DNA from: Chrysoporthe austroafricana | Lineage: Eukaryota > Ascomycota > Sordariomycetes > Diaporthales > Cryphonectriaceae | Direction of reading: 5' to 3' | DNA: 64,000 nt | Assembly: GCA_001051155.2 (NCBI GenBank) | Contig: JYIP02000002.1 | Span: 2,177,583-2,241,582, forward strand | In this document: one piece after another, positions 46,101 through 57,790 of the stretch | Layout of the letters: every line of letters begins with the position of its first letter | Numbering within the stretch: the stretch's first letter is position 1 | Translations under genes and position numbers: made by a program | Notes under the pieces: generated by a model | Database searches by the model: none | Seen by the model: the letters and a program-made list of their open reading frames with translations, nothing else | What the model was told of the DNA's origin: nothing

Positions 46101-47551
46101 ATCGTGGCTCAACGACAACAGGCCCGCCAACGATCCTCGAGAGGCGGCTTTTGCCCTGCGCCAACAGTGCTATGACTTCATTCACGAGGTTCTGACGCAT
46201 CTCGACACTGTCTCGGCCCGAGAACCGGAGATGATCGACGGACGACCGACACTCTTTGCAACCAAGTTGAAAGAAGCATACGAGGTCGTCAACGGTTCTA
46301 CCGACGAGGTATTCCACTATGACCTCTACGAATGGTACATCGCGCGAGGCTTCACCGAGCGCCTTCTGAATGTTGACTCCCCTCATGTTGTCACCTTCCT
46401 TCAGAAACTCGCCGCAGTCCATCGTGAGCACGCTGAGCTACTTTGTCGCTACTATACAATGCGAAGGAACTTTTACGCAGCCGCCGAGGTTCAATATAAA
46501 CTAGCGGAGAGCGAAGAATTCGACATTATTCTTGAAGACCGCATCAAGTTGCTCGGTCAAGCCAAGGCCAACGCGAGCGTGGCCACGATTGGCGTCGGCC
46601 CTCAGCTCCAGCAGGTCCTGAACCATGCGGTCGCGACGATGTTGGAGATCGCCCATATCCAGGACGACTTGCTGCGAAGGCTCTTGGCAGACTCAAGGAT
46701 ACCGGACGAGCGGAAAGACCAAGCCGAGGAGGTCTTAAACGGTCCCATCCGTGGTTTAAATGATGTACGTTTGTCGTAGATTCTTCCGAGACGGACCGTG
46801 ACTAACAAATGAGCAGCTATGGAACTCATACGTGAATCCTGCACAATACTACGACATATCACTCCTCATTTTCCATGTTGCCGACCACCACAATCCCCGC
46901 GCTATCGCCGACACTTGGCGAAATTTGATCGAGACTGCGCACGAGGAGGTGGAGGCACAGCAACAGGAATGGGAGGCAGCTCGCCGCCCCGTCAATAACC
47001 CCAACGTCATCCAGCCTCCGCTGCCTTACGAACACGTTATGACCAAGGTTCAGGATATCGCGCACCGAACATCGCTGAACGATCACATCTTCCCTATCGA
47101 GTTCATCTTGACATACCTGTGCAAGTACTCCATCGAGCACGGGCAGGACGAGCGCATTGGCGCAGATCCGGCATGGCCCGTCCTCCTTTTCATGAACCTC
47201 CGCGTTCCATATCCTTCGATCACACGCGTGCTAGAGCGTATCCTCGACGCACAAGAGGCACCCTTCACAGAGCGCCGGCGCAAGGTCGTCGTGCTCTGGA
47301 TCGTCGAGGTCCTGCTCCGCTGGGCTCGAGAGGCCGAGACCCAGGGCACCGCTGGCGGCATCGGCCGTTGGGTCGAAGACCTGCTGAACCGCTGCCACGA
47401 AGCTATGGAGGAGGTCGCACACCTCGACGAGCGGGCCGGCAGGGCGCAGGCTGCGGAGACGCAGGCGATCATCGCCAACGTTCGCGAGCTGCAAGGCTGG
47501 GTGCAGGACACGCTGGGCGGCCGCGGAGTCGCTGCGGGGAGGCTATTCTGA
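43174..47551 (+). CDS. nup170: Nup155/Nup170-type inner-ring nucleoporin
   Basis: Large scaffold nucleoporin of the nuclear pore inner ring, which anchors the pore to the nuclear envelope. Exons 43174-43516, 43580-46764 and 46817-47551 give 1,420 aa, the family size. The first 85 residues are a Pro/Ala-rich disordered tail. A beta-propeller follows (about 100-520, from FPDLDSYCRPGASSDYDL, through VHIDNALYLWDY and DDSRKLLYTLSTNSTIRTY). The rest is an alpha-helical solenoid (about 560-1,400). The first intron is 63 nt, divisible by three and free of stops, so retention would add 21 residues; homologues argue that it is spliced. The second intron (GTACGT) splits GLND from LWNSYVNPAQYYDISL. Confidence 0.93.
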
Positions 47552-48370
47552 TCTGAGAGAGCGCGCGCCGGCTTGGGGAAGAAGGCAAAGGACTTGAAAT
47601 GGAAGCCCTTCGTGGGGGACCTGATATGCCACGTATGTCATGAGGTCAAGTGATCGAACGGACGAGCCGAGAAGCCTTCCGGGGCATACGCGAGCATCTG
47701 TCGCGATGGATGAACGGAAACAGGATGCCGCCGCATGGACTGGCGCGCATACTTTGTGGTGCGAGGCACGCATACGTGGCGCTAGATAGATGGGCCACCA
47801 CTCGTGTGCGATCTGAACAAAAGGAAAAAAAGGGAAAATTAATGATATCTGTACAATCCAGCCAAACCCGCGGTCATCTGCGACAGGGCGATTCGACGAT
47901 TAACGTGAGCAATTCGACTTTCCATCGCCATATGCGGCCTTACACCCTCCACATCTTGCCACTTGTAGAGGCATGGGAAACGTCTTTTGCAAGTAATAAT
48001 TATTATGGATTGAGGGGCTACAGAGTTGAGTCTAACCATAAAGCTTTCTTTTTTCCTCTAGGTCCTGCTCGCCGTCTTTGAACATTAAGCGATCGAGACG
48101 CCCAGCATCTGGCCCTCCTCCTTTTACCCTCGCCATGTTTGTGACACGAGAAGACAACCGAGGAAGTGTACGTTCCCATGCGAACGTATCAAGTCAAGCT
48201 ACACCAGAAAGCAGAAGGGGCCGAGCCAGTTCCGTTTCCACGAACATGTGGCCAGGTGAGCGGGCAGTGCCCTTCCGAGCTCGTTCTCGTCGCAGAGGTC
48301 GGCTGGCATCGCCCATGAGAAGAACCATATGCCCAGGGTGGGTTGTTGCGAGGGTGGTGGTGTCCGTCAT
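47552..48370. other. Convergent intergenic, nucleoporin and chitin deacetylase
   Basis: About 820 bp between two stop codons. It holds the 3' UTRs. No feature is recognised. Confidence 0.5.
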
Positions 48371-49679
48371 CTACGATGACACGAATGCCTCCCGCCACGC
48401 CTCGCTGTCGAACGACGCACCTAGACCAGCGGCCGGGTTATCGTCCTCGACCGATCTTTTCAACATGTACCGCTGCCACGAGCGGCCATCGTACGGGTTC
48501 CGGTACCAGTTCTCCCTCTTGTCGCCGAGGCACTCCCCGACCGTCACCAGCTCGTACCCCCTGTCCCTAGCCTCTTCGATCATGAACCCCGCCAGCTCGT
48601 GCACCGTCCGCTCGTGGATGTCGTGCGCCAGCACCAGCCGGCCGGCCGAGTCCGGGTCCGCGCCCTCGAGGGCGTTCTCGAAGTTCTGCCTGGCCGCGTC
48701 GTAGTCCCCGGCCCAGTCCCGCGTGTCGACGTCCAGGCTGATGACGTGGTACCCCAGCGCCTCCATGGCCTCGAGGGTCTCGGGCGCCCACGACAGGTAC
48801 GGCGGGCGGAAGTAGGTTGGCAGCAGGCCGAGGACGCCGACGAGGGCCTGCTCGTTGCGCCACATCTGCTGCAGCGTCTCGCGCGCGCCGAGCGACGCCA
48901 GGTCCGGGTGGTCCCAGGTGTGCGTGCCGACCTGATGCCCGGCCGAGAGCATCCGCCGCAGCAGGTGCGGGTGGCCGTACCCCGTCAGCTGGTCGTCCTC
49001 CATGTTCCCGCCGCAGACGAAGAAGGTGGCGCGGGCGTCCTCGCGCTCGAGCAGGTCGAGCAGGTCCGAGGTGTATCGCCAGGGCCCGTCGTCGAAGGTG
49101 AGCGCCATCGTCCCGGGGACGCTGCAGGAGGTGATCACCTGGCCGTAGGGGACGGAGCCGAGCTCAGGCCGGGGCAGGCTGGCGAGGTAGGCGAGGGGTG
49201 GGAAGGGGGTATACGACGTGGTGTGGTTCCTGACGTGTCGGTTTGAGGCCCTGGCCCCGCCGGTGTGGCGCCTGCTGACGCCTTCGAAGTCCTCTGGGCC
49301 GGAACGCAGCTCGGCGTTGACGCTGCCCTGTGTGACGCAGCCGGTGCTGTAAAGGGGTATGCAGCCGATGGCGCTGCACGAGGCGCTGTCAGAGCCACAT
49401 TGTCGTGTCTGGGGAAAATGCTTGTCAGTCGGAGCTACCTCGAGTGAGAGACTGCGCCGCTGAGGGATTCTGTCACACCTCTAGGGAGCAGCAAAGACCT
49501 TCGTTACAGACTCCGCCTCCTTTCGAATCAGGGCCACAGCTCTGCCCCTTGCCAACCAATACAACCTCACTTCGCCTATCCTCGCAAGTTAGGCGTGAAG
49601 AGTGATAGTCGATCGAAAGGGTAGCGGCGTGTATCAGTAATGGCAATATGGCCAGGTGTATTGCAATCATAGGCTTCAT
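48371..49679 (-). CDS. Secreted chitin deacetylase-like enzyme with N-terminal CBM18
   Basis: Carbohydrate esterase family 4 enzyme that removes acetyl groups from chitin, in wall remodelling or in hiding chitin from host chitinases. Exons on the minus strand, 49479-49679 and 48371-49408, give 412 aa. The start is a clear signal peptide (MKPMIAIHLAILPLLIHAA). A chitin-binding type 1 domain (about 45-95) begins with GQSCGPDSKGGGVCNEGLCCS and continues across the intron with QCGSDSASC. After a linker the NodB domain holds all five motifs: TFDD (171-174), His230 and His234 (HTWDH), RPPY (268-271), DVDTRDW, and His329 (AHDIH). The metal triad Asp-His-His is intact, so activity is likely. The region between the domains lacks ATG codons, so a model based on one open frame would lose the CBM18 and the signal. 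Confidence 0.9.
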
Positions 49680-51055
49680 GGCGATCCCTCGTGTACTAAG
49701 CGACAATACAATGGCGGCGAGCAGGAGTGATGAGCGTTGAGGAGGGGGTCAGCCTGGAAAGGCATAGAAGGAGATATTGTTGCAGAACGAGCGTGCGATG
49801 GGATGCCGATAGACTCGAGTCGAGGGCGCAATCTGGATGCTGTGTCGACCTTGAGCGTGGACACGCCTGAGTAAATATACTGCTGAGGCTATTCCGTGCC
49901 TTGTCGTGTTGATGATCACGAAGAGCTGGCGCTGCGATCTCTGGAACGATACAACAGCAAGGAATGACATAGTGCCAGGACCTTGGGACCGTTCTCTCCT
50001 TCCATCCTGCCTCCAGATCCGCTGCATGAACTCTTGACGTCCCATTCTCAGACAACAACATTATGAGCGAGGAAGGCACGTCCGCACATCGTCAGAATCA
50101 CTCTGTGGCCGTGCTACAGCAAAGCGTCTGAGCGGTTACTCTTCATGCCACGCTCTTATGCTAAAGATGTCGACACAGTTGCTCAATAGATGAATCCTGT
50201 ATATCCCGTCAAGAGTCTTTGCAATCTAACAGAGGGCACACAACATCCATCAGTTGTAGTTCTCACATATATCTACAGTAGGCCATGTAGGTCTCTACCA
50301 TGTAAAATAACCAACTTACTGTAAGCACATATGGCTTAGGCATCATACCATGTCCAGCTAGGTCGTCTATAGCAACAACACTGAGAAAGCAGGAGACTTA
50401 CTCCCAAGGTGACTCAGACCTCTTCCAAAATCTCACCCACGCATCCAGTCACAGGTTGGGTGAGTATAGCTTGAACGATGCGCGGGCAGCTTCCATGATG
50501 TATCATTATACGACTATGCAAAAAGGCCCCTGCGGTCCGTCTTTCTATACATATATGTATATATGCCATAAAGACCAAAACATGCCTTTATCCAAAGCCG
50601 GTGTTGTACAGTTGCCCCGGTCGAGCTCTATCCAGCTCCCACAGCCCAATGAGCCAGTGTTGTGCGTCTGTGTATATATATGCTATGCATGTGAGCGAGC
50701 AATGCACCGCCGCAACCCCTCCGTCAACTCCCCCGTCTAGATCATCGCCATGCGCCGCTCCCGGTTATCTTTTATGCCCCGCCCACACCGTCGCTCCATA
50801 GATCGATCGGTCGATCGATCGACCCCTAAGTTATTTTTCCTCCATTCGTGTATGTGAAAGCCAACACACCGCAAACGCCGAGTGAGGGAATTCGTCGTCA
50901 TCATGCCAGTAGTATTCGTACAGGAGAGCAGCGCGAGCCGCCTCTCCGATCGTGATCGATCCGGGTCTGTCGTAGGATCAGAAGATGCTGTTGTTAGAGG
51001 GAGGGCTCCCCCCCTCCCGAACGGCGCACAACGGCCGCTCCTACCGCGGTCCGTG
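49680..51055. other. Intergenic, chitin deacetylase to NIPA-like gene
   Basis: 1.4 kb. It holds the promoter of the chitin deacetylase gene and the 3' end of the NIPA-like gene, plus the GATC-rich short repeat at 50801. The frames of 60-130 codons have no motif. Confidence 0.45.
50801..50823. repeat. GATCGATC palindromic repeat
   Basis: An alternating GATC/GGTC string, almost perfectly self-complementary, which could form a short hairpin. It lies about 235 bp downstream of the NIPA-like stop codon, in the probable 3' UTR. Confidence 0.7.
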
Positions 51056-53563
51056 TCATATGAACGCCCCGGCCCCTCCGCCGCCCTGCGGCGTCCCCCT
51101 GCCGCTCCCGGGCGTGCCATACCGCCCGGCGCCGGGCGTGCCGGGAGGCGGCGGCGGCGGCGTCTCGTGGGCCGGCAGCTTGGGCAGCGGCTTCGACTGC
51201 GTGGCCTGCGCCTCCCTTATGCCCAGACCCTTCTCGTCCCCACCGCTGCTGCTGCTGCCGCCGCTCCCCGTGCGCCCCCGCGACGAGCTTCCCGTAATAC
51301 CGCGGCCGTACCGGCTCGGGCTGTCGTCCGCGTAGGACTTCAGGTCGCCGTCGTCGTAGTCGTAGTCGTCCGGGCTGGCCTCGTAGTCGTCGTCATCCTC
51401 CTCGTAGGGGGGCAGCGACTGCCTCGAGCGGGATGCGTTATCGCCGCCGTGCACGAGACCAAGGCGTTCCTCTTCTGTGGCAGGAGTCAGCAACCCGTCG
51501 CCATACGACAGCAGTAAGGGGAGGGGAAAAGTAGGGGGGTTAAGTCGCGTACCAGTCGCGGTCTTTACGTGCGGGCCGGAGTATCCCCTGCTCGAGATGG
51601 GCCTGTTGCTCCTAGACGACGTGGGCCTCTCGTCCCCCTCGTCGTGGTGGTGGTGGTGCTGCTGCGAGTCGCGGTTCCGCTTGAACACGTTCTGGAACGA
51701 GAACTGCCGCCGCGCCGACCCATGCGGCGGCGGCGTCGGCGCCGCCAGGCTGCCGGGCGTGTGCCGCGTCTCGCCGCCGAACTGGATGTGCCTCTCCGCG
51801 GCCGCGCTGCCCGGGTCGTACTCGGTGTGGCCCGGCGGGAGCCCGTATGCGCCCGCCGCCGCCGCCGCCGCCGGCACGCCCATGTCGGTGAGCTGCACCG
51901 GGTGCATGGGGCTCTGGATCGTCTTCCTCCTGCCGAAGCCCTGCGCTCCCCCCGCCCCCGCCCCCGCCGACGCCGCCGCCGTCGATGCCGTGTCCCCGCT
52001 GCCGGGCCGGAAGTCCGGGTGGCCGGGCAGCACGCTGGTGGCGCGCGACCGGATGGTGCCGATGACGCTGGACAGGCCGGCGGAGAAGGGCCGGTCGTGC
52101 TCGGCGAGCTCGTCCTCGGTCGGGAAGCGCGACATGCCGAGCGGCGGGTGCGGGCTGCCGGCGGAGCCCGGGGGCGGAGGGGCGGCGAAGGTGGCGCCGT
52201 GGTGGACGGGCGTCGACGTGGACCGGCTCCGGTGGCTACCCAGGGTGGTCCTCCGGCGGCGCAGGCCGTCCCACTCGAACTGCGGCACGCCGTCCTCACT
52301 GACGGACTCGAGGCGGTCGGCCTCCTTCTCGAGACGCAGGCGCTTCAGCTCCTCGACCTCCATCTTTTCGCGGGCGGTGGAGAAGCGGCGGACGAGGGCG
52401 GCGGCGCCGCGGATGGCGTCGGCCTTGGGCTCGGTCTCGGGCTGCTCCTGCTCGGCGATGGTGTGGATCTGGTTGAGGTCGCCGGCGAAGACGGCCGAGT
52501 CGGGCACGTCCTTGGCGGACTTGGAGAGCTGCAGCAGGACGACGCCGGAGCAAATGACCAGGAAGCCGAGCACAACGGTGACGATCGACGACACGGTGCC
52601 CTTGAAGCCCTGGAAGAGGACGGCGGAGGTGATAATGGTGGTACTGGTGAAGTAGACGTAGTACGTAGGCGTGACCATGGCGGCGTTGAAGATGTTCAGG
52701 GCTTTCTACACACAGGACGTTGTCAGCAGCAGGTCGCCCCATATCATATATATCACCTCAGGGCCAGAAGAACTCACGTTCAGGAAGATGATCTCGGTCA
52801 GCAGGGTGCCGACGACGAAGACCAGGAGTACGTAGAGGAACCAGTGGTTGAACTGGGCCTCGCCGCCGACCTGGGCGACGATGGCAGAGCCGAGCCCTTG
52901 CGTGGCGACGACGCTCAGGCCGCCGACCCAGCTGCAGATGGAGATGTAGACGAGCATGTTCTTCTTGCCGTACCGGGGCCCAGCCCAGAAGGCGGTGACG
53001 CCGGCGCCGACGATGATGACGCCGGCGTAGGAGAGGAAGCCGGGCTGGATCACGTAGTGCTGCATCTCCTGGATGTCGGCGACGGAGGACTCCTGGGGCG
53101 CGTTCATGACGATGACGACGGAGCCGACGATGCACAGGAAGCAGGCGACCTTGCCGACCATGCTGAGGCGCTCCTTGAGGAAGATGGCGGACAGGATGGT
53201 GCAGATGACGACGGACAGGGCGCCGAGGGGCGTGACGAGGATGGCGTCGGTGAAGGCGTAGGCGACGAAGTTGAGGATCTCGCCCAGGATCATGAGGATC
53301 ATGCCCGTCCACCAGAAGGCGTTCTTGAGGTAGCCGTAGCCCTCGCCGGCGGCCTCATTGTACTTCTCGTTCGCCTTGAGCAGGCCGACCTTCTTGAGGA
53401 CGAAGGAGGAGCCGATGAAGAGGCCGGAGCCGACGGCGAGGCTGATGCCGATGATCTTGTAGGAGGCCGGGCGCGTGGTGGTGGTGGACGACGACGACGA
53501 TGTGTCGTTCGCGCGGGCGTAAAGCTCGTGTGCTGCGACCAGCACAGCGCCTGCGGCGTCCAT
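51056..53563 (-). CDS. NIPA-type magnesium transporter family protein with long C-terminal tail
   Basis: Exons on the minus strand, 52778-53563, 51553-52705 and 51475's far side 51056-51474, give 785 aa. The first 350 residues are the DUF803/NIPA domain: nine or so hydrophobic helices, beginning IIGISLAVGSGLFIGSSFVLKK and including FTDAILVTPLGALSVVI and LKERLSMVGKVACFLCIVGS, blocks typical of NIPA1/2 Mg2+ transporters. The remaining 430 residues are hydrophilic and disordered, rich in Ser, Pro, Gly and Arg, with a short poly-Ala (from a GCC repeat), a His run (QQHHHHHDEGDE) and an Asp/Tyr-rich patch. This tail is typical of filamentous fungal members and is probably cytosolic and phosphorylated. 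The second intron is 78 nt, divisible by three and free of stops, so it could be retained. A 742-codon frame on the opposite strand is a composition artefact. Confidence 0.85.
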
Positions 53564-54450
53564 GGCTCTTCGTCGGTCTGGAGGTTCAGGAAGGGGAGGG
53601 CGGTGAGGTCTGGGAGGGAGCGCAGGCGACGACAGCGCGGTCGCTGCGCCGAGCCAGGCCTGCTCTTCCCGTCGTTGTCGTCGTCGTCGTCGCCGTCGTC
53701 GTCGTGCGACACGCCGTGGACTGCCCGTGAGGCCCAGCAAGAGAGAGAGAAAGCAGCAGTATACGGTCTGTACGCTAGCAGCCGCCGAGGACGGTAGGCG
53801 GTGGGTTGATAGGCGCTCGCAGGTGTTGTTGCGGAGGAACGTAAACAAGAGGGGATCCCGGGGGTGCCAGTGACGACATCTGCCTCTTCGCACACAGGAG
53901 GATTAACAGAAGCTGCTATGGACGACGAGATCTCTGGTAGGCAGTGGGCCCTGTGCGTGCGTTCTAGGTTTTGTTGAGAACGAGCAAGGTGCCGCCGTGC
54001 GTGCGTGCGGTGGTGGATCTGGAAACAGTTTTATTCTGGTGGTTGTGGTGGTGTTCGTATGGTGGTGACAGGGGCCGGCGCAGGCGCAGGGCAGAGAGGG
54101 CCCGGGGGGGGGGGTGATGTCAGAGGCGGTACCTGGGTACAACGCCGTTGCTGCTGTGTGTGCTACTATGGTAGGTGCTATAATACGCCACAGTAAGTAC
54201 AGGAAAAAGATAGCATGTAGTTCGTCGCGCCCCCTGGGACGGTCACGATGCATTAGCCCGCGCCGGAGCGGTTTCGAAACCTTCAGACGGCGATAGGGCC
54301 GTGCTGGGCGCACGCTGGGTTCTATGTAAGGGCACGTGGAGGAGACGAGAGCTGCTTACCGCGGTATAGTTCACCTAGCGAGGCATGCGAGGCAGTTGGT
54401 GGTGGAGGCGCGCGTGTCGAGACAAAAGGCGGGCTGCCGGCGACCGGTGA

Positions 54451-54512
54451 AGGAGGCCAGAGGAGGCCAGCCAGAGGAGGCCAGCCAGAGGAGGCCAGCC
54501 AGAGGAGGCGGG
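54451..54512. repeat. Tandem repeat, 14-bp unit
   Basis: The unit AGGAGGCCAGCCAG is present in three full copies (54461-54502), flanked on both sides by partial copies. It is a purine-rich minisatellite that makes spurious open frames in this region. Confidence 0.85.
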
Positions 54513-56487
54513 AGGAGGAGGCCCTCGCACAGTTCTCGTTCCGGGGCCTGGGCCACAGCAGGCCGCCGCAGATCGCTAGCGCGATCCGGGAAGGACTGGA
54601 CAGGGCAGGATACAAGCACCCAGGAAGCTCTCTCTCGGGTTGTGTCTGGCTCCCGAAGGACGCCCCCAGATGCAGATGTTGCTATTTTGGGGCCTGTTGG
54701 GAAGCGCCGCCGGTGCTGTGTACTTCCGGTGGGCACTGACCGGATCACAGGCTTCCTGTTGGTTCGGGGACCGAAACAGCAAGGACAAGAACAAAGAAGA
54801 GGGCAGGGAAAGAAAAGCAGCCGGCAGCCAGTAGAAGATCTGAGGACGACGACCTGGCCAAGACCAGACAAGACGGTGGCTGATACCAACACCAAACCGC
54901 GGGTGCAGTACATGCGTAGAGGAGGGATGGCGTGGGCGCATGGGGTAGCTGGGTGTTGTCGCTGATACGATCTCCACCACCGCCCGGCACGTGCACTATC
55001 AGCTGGGACCTACATGGTACGTACATGACGATGACGGCTGGGCGGTCTGGACCGCCCTCTGCTGAGTAGTTCCCGAATTTCGCTTTCTCTGAGGGCCCGT
55101 ACGCTCGGTACTATGTGCTATGTGCAGCAGCCCGTTACAGCCTCCCCAGCCGTGCTCACCTCTTCCTCCTCTTACTCGTCCTGCTGCAGGGGAGGGAGAG
55201 AGAGAGAGAAAAGAAGGAACCCCCTAAGGATCCCTCGCCCGTCTTTTTTTTTCTTCCTCTCCCCCCAGCTTGCGTGTCACCATGCCGTGGTGGTCGTCAT
55301 GCCGCGTCGACGCTGGCAGACGGGATTGGTCAACGGGCTTACGACAGAGCCACACACGCCAGAGAGACGCAAGGGGGGCCCAACGAAGGGGGGAGGGGGC
55401 CACTGTCGCCGCAGCGCGCGCAACACAGGAGACGCGGGAGACGACGCCCCCCAGCGAGGCTGTGCTTGAGCCAGAGTCTTTTGGGTTTCGGCTAGCGTGC
55501 CAGCCGTTCTCTGGGCAGCTGGGCCGCCGCTTGTTTTCCAAGACAATGCAAACTGACTGAAATGGAGAGCCTGGCGCCGGTGGTCATGGTGCAGACAGAT
55601 GGTGTCGTGCCCTCGAGATGATGTCAGTCGCTGCAGGATGGCACCTCGCAGTGCTACAGTATTACTCACGAGTTGTGCCTCTCTCTGTCTGGTGGGATAT
55701 CTCGAGCTGCCACTCCTACATCGTACCCTGGTAACTACAGTACATCGTACTAGGTACGTACCCTGTCACCCGTGCAGGACCCCTCCCAGGCCCCTGGGCT
55801 GGGCCTGTGGGGCCGCCCAGCGCCAGATCTATTGGCTGGAGGCGTCCCGTGGTGCGACGTGGGCCAAGCCCGCCCAGAACCCAACCCAAGCCATGGTCGT
55901 CACCAGCCACTTGACGACGTGCCCATCTCTCCTCCTCTGTCTACCCAGTACTGCTGTATGCATGCACTTGCTCGACCATGTACGCCTGTATGGTGGGCCC
56001 AGTCCCCGGGTCGGCTCATACATAGTACCACCCTCGCGGGTACATAGTATCAGCACCCCACGTCACAGCGACAGTCTGATCACCGCGCCCTGAAAACCGC
56101 TGCGCCATTCGCCGGATCAGCAGATCAGCAACATGTCACGGTGCAGTAACCCTCTCTCCACGCCTCAGCCCTACCAAGGCCTCATGGCACCCGCGAGCCG
56201 GTGATCAGTGCGCGCTCCCTCGCTCATGCGCGCCGCCGTCGGCGCCCCATCCCCGCCCCGGTCCACCGCGAGCTGTCGCGCGGCGGGCGTTCTAGTCGGC
56301 GTCTGTGTCTGCGATGCATGCGATGCGATACCATCTACGCGGCAGGCCAGGTCTCGTCAGGGCCGTCCCCATCTCCACCATAGCGACGGCCCGTCCGTGG
56401 GACGGGCGGCCTGGCCTGGCCTGCCTGCCTGGTCCTGCGCCTCCTCCGCGACTGGCCCCCATCGTCGTGTCGCGCCCGGCTGTGCGA

Positions 56488-56506
56488 CGCCGCCGCCGCC
56501 GCCGCC
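56488..56506. repeat. CGC trinucleotide repeat
   Basis: Six uninterrupted CGC-type units in the GC-rich gene-poor stretch. Simple sequence. Confidence 0.8.
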
Positions 56507-57790
56507 TGCTGTCACCCACGCGCTCCCCGCAACACGAGGTGTCCAGCAGAGGCCAAGCCGCGCGGGGTCCACAGCTTGCGCGGCACCAGGTCGCGCGCGC
56601 GCGCCTGCTGCGGTGGCCAGGTGGTGGTATGGCCTGCCTGCCTATCTGCGCGTTCAGCTCGTCACGGGGACCAACCGCCCGGGGGGCCCATCCCGGCGGG
56701 GCGACGCCTCCGGTCCCTAGGCGGGTGGGATGGACGTATGTGCCTGCGGCCTGGGCTGAGCTGAGCTGAGCTTCGCCGCGGGTGGTCTTGCGCCTCTCGA
56801 GCGGTCTTGCGCGCGCTCACCAAGGATCAGTGCCCTTACCCGATGGTACGGCCGAGGGATCGAGGCGAGGAAGCACGAGGCAGAAGATGAGGATCCGAAG
56901 CATGCCTCGGGTGAGGTCGCAAGCGGGTCGCAAGCGGGGAGGAGAGGAGGGGGTAGCCAAGACAGATCAAAGTTACCGCAGACGTAGATACGCCGTTGGC
57001 AGTCTGGGGGGTGGCATCAGGACTATGTAGAACCTCGTGGAGTGATCAGGGCAGAACCATCGCCTATCTACCTGGTAGGTAGGCGCCGTGTCGCCTCATC
57101 CGTAGTCGATGTCATCAGTAAGCCAGACTCTGCAGTTGCAATCTTGTTCACGACAGCCAAAGGTCCGTCCGATCGCACCCACCATGAGCAGGACACCGGC
57201 TTGACGAGCACCATAGCAGGCATCCTAGTAACTCTCTCACAGAACAAGCTCCCAAGCACTCTCCCACTGCTCCAGGACAGGCTGAGCCGGAGAGGTTATA
57301 TAACAAAACATAATCGTACCAAGACTGCCTGAATTTGCTTCCAGCGAGGCGTGCTAGCCCTCTGATTCTTCCTGTCGTCCTGATAACTAAACATCAGAGC
57401 TCCTCATGTCTCGTCAGAACCCACAGCCGACCACATATTAGTTGAATTCTTCTGTAAGTCGAACTATGCGTGGCAAAGAGCGTGACGGATGCCACAGGCG
57501 GCACTCTGATTCTCAAAATAGGGGCGGAACGGCCTGGTTGCCGGCTGTACAAAGCGTCGAACAACGACCCATCAGCAGTGTCAAGAGGAGCGGCTCCCGT
57601 ATCAACGACACCCATCTCCTGCGTCTTCCATTGTCCCTCGCCACGCGGGCCATGGCAGCTCAAAGGAGCAGATGGGGCGCCTCCTCTTTACGGGTATCCC
57701 CATATGAAAGCGCCGATCGGCACAGGCACCCGACAGGCTGGTACCACACACCTACTCGCAGTATTCGTTCCTTACCGGACAGACGGAGAC

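Larger units (their letters stand above)
53564..57790. other. Long GC-rich gene-poor stretch, 4.2 kb
   Basis: No gene is supported between the NIPA-like start and the Ser/Thr-rich wall protein. Open frames up to 209 codons occur on both strands and overlap one another, as expected at high GC. They lack motifs, and most lack a good ATG. The region contains the 14-bp tandem repeat at 54451, purine runs near 55195, a C run near 55260 and a CGC repeat at 56488. A TATATAA string lies at about 57297. It may hold a long 5' leader or a noncoding RNA, but nothing shows this directly. Confidence 0.45.

Noticed and set aside
48599..49246. 215-codon plus-strand open frame
   Set aside because: It is antisense to the chitin deacetylase catalytic domain, with an Arg/Val/Glu-rich artefact translation.
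51569..53797. 742-codon plus-strand open frame
   Set aside because: It lies antisense to the NIPA-like gene, has a low-complexity Gly/Ala/Asp/Arg translation, and arises from GC-rich third positions of the real gene.
54336..54965. 209-codon plus-strand and 180-codon minus-strand frames
   Set aside because: They overlap each other across a 14-bp tandem repeat in GC-rich DNA. No ATG context, motif or splice support.
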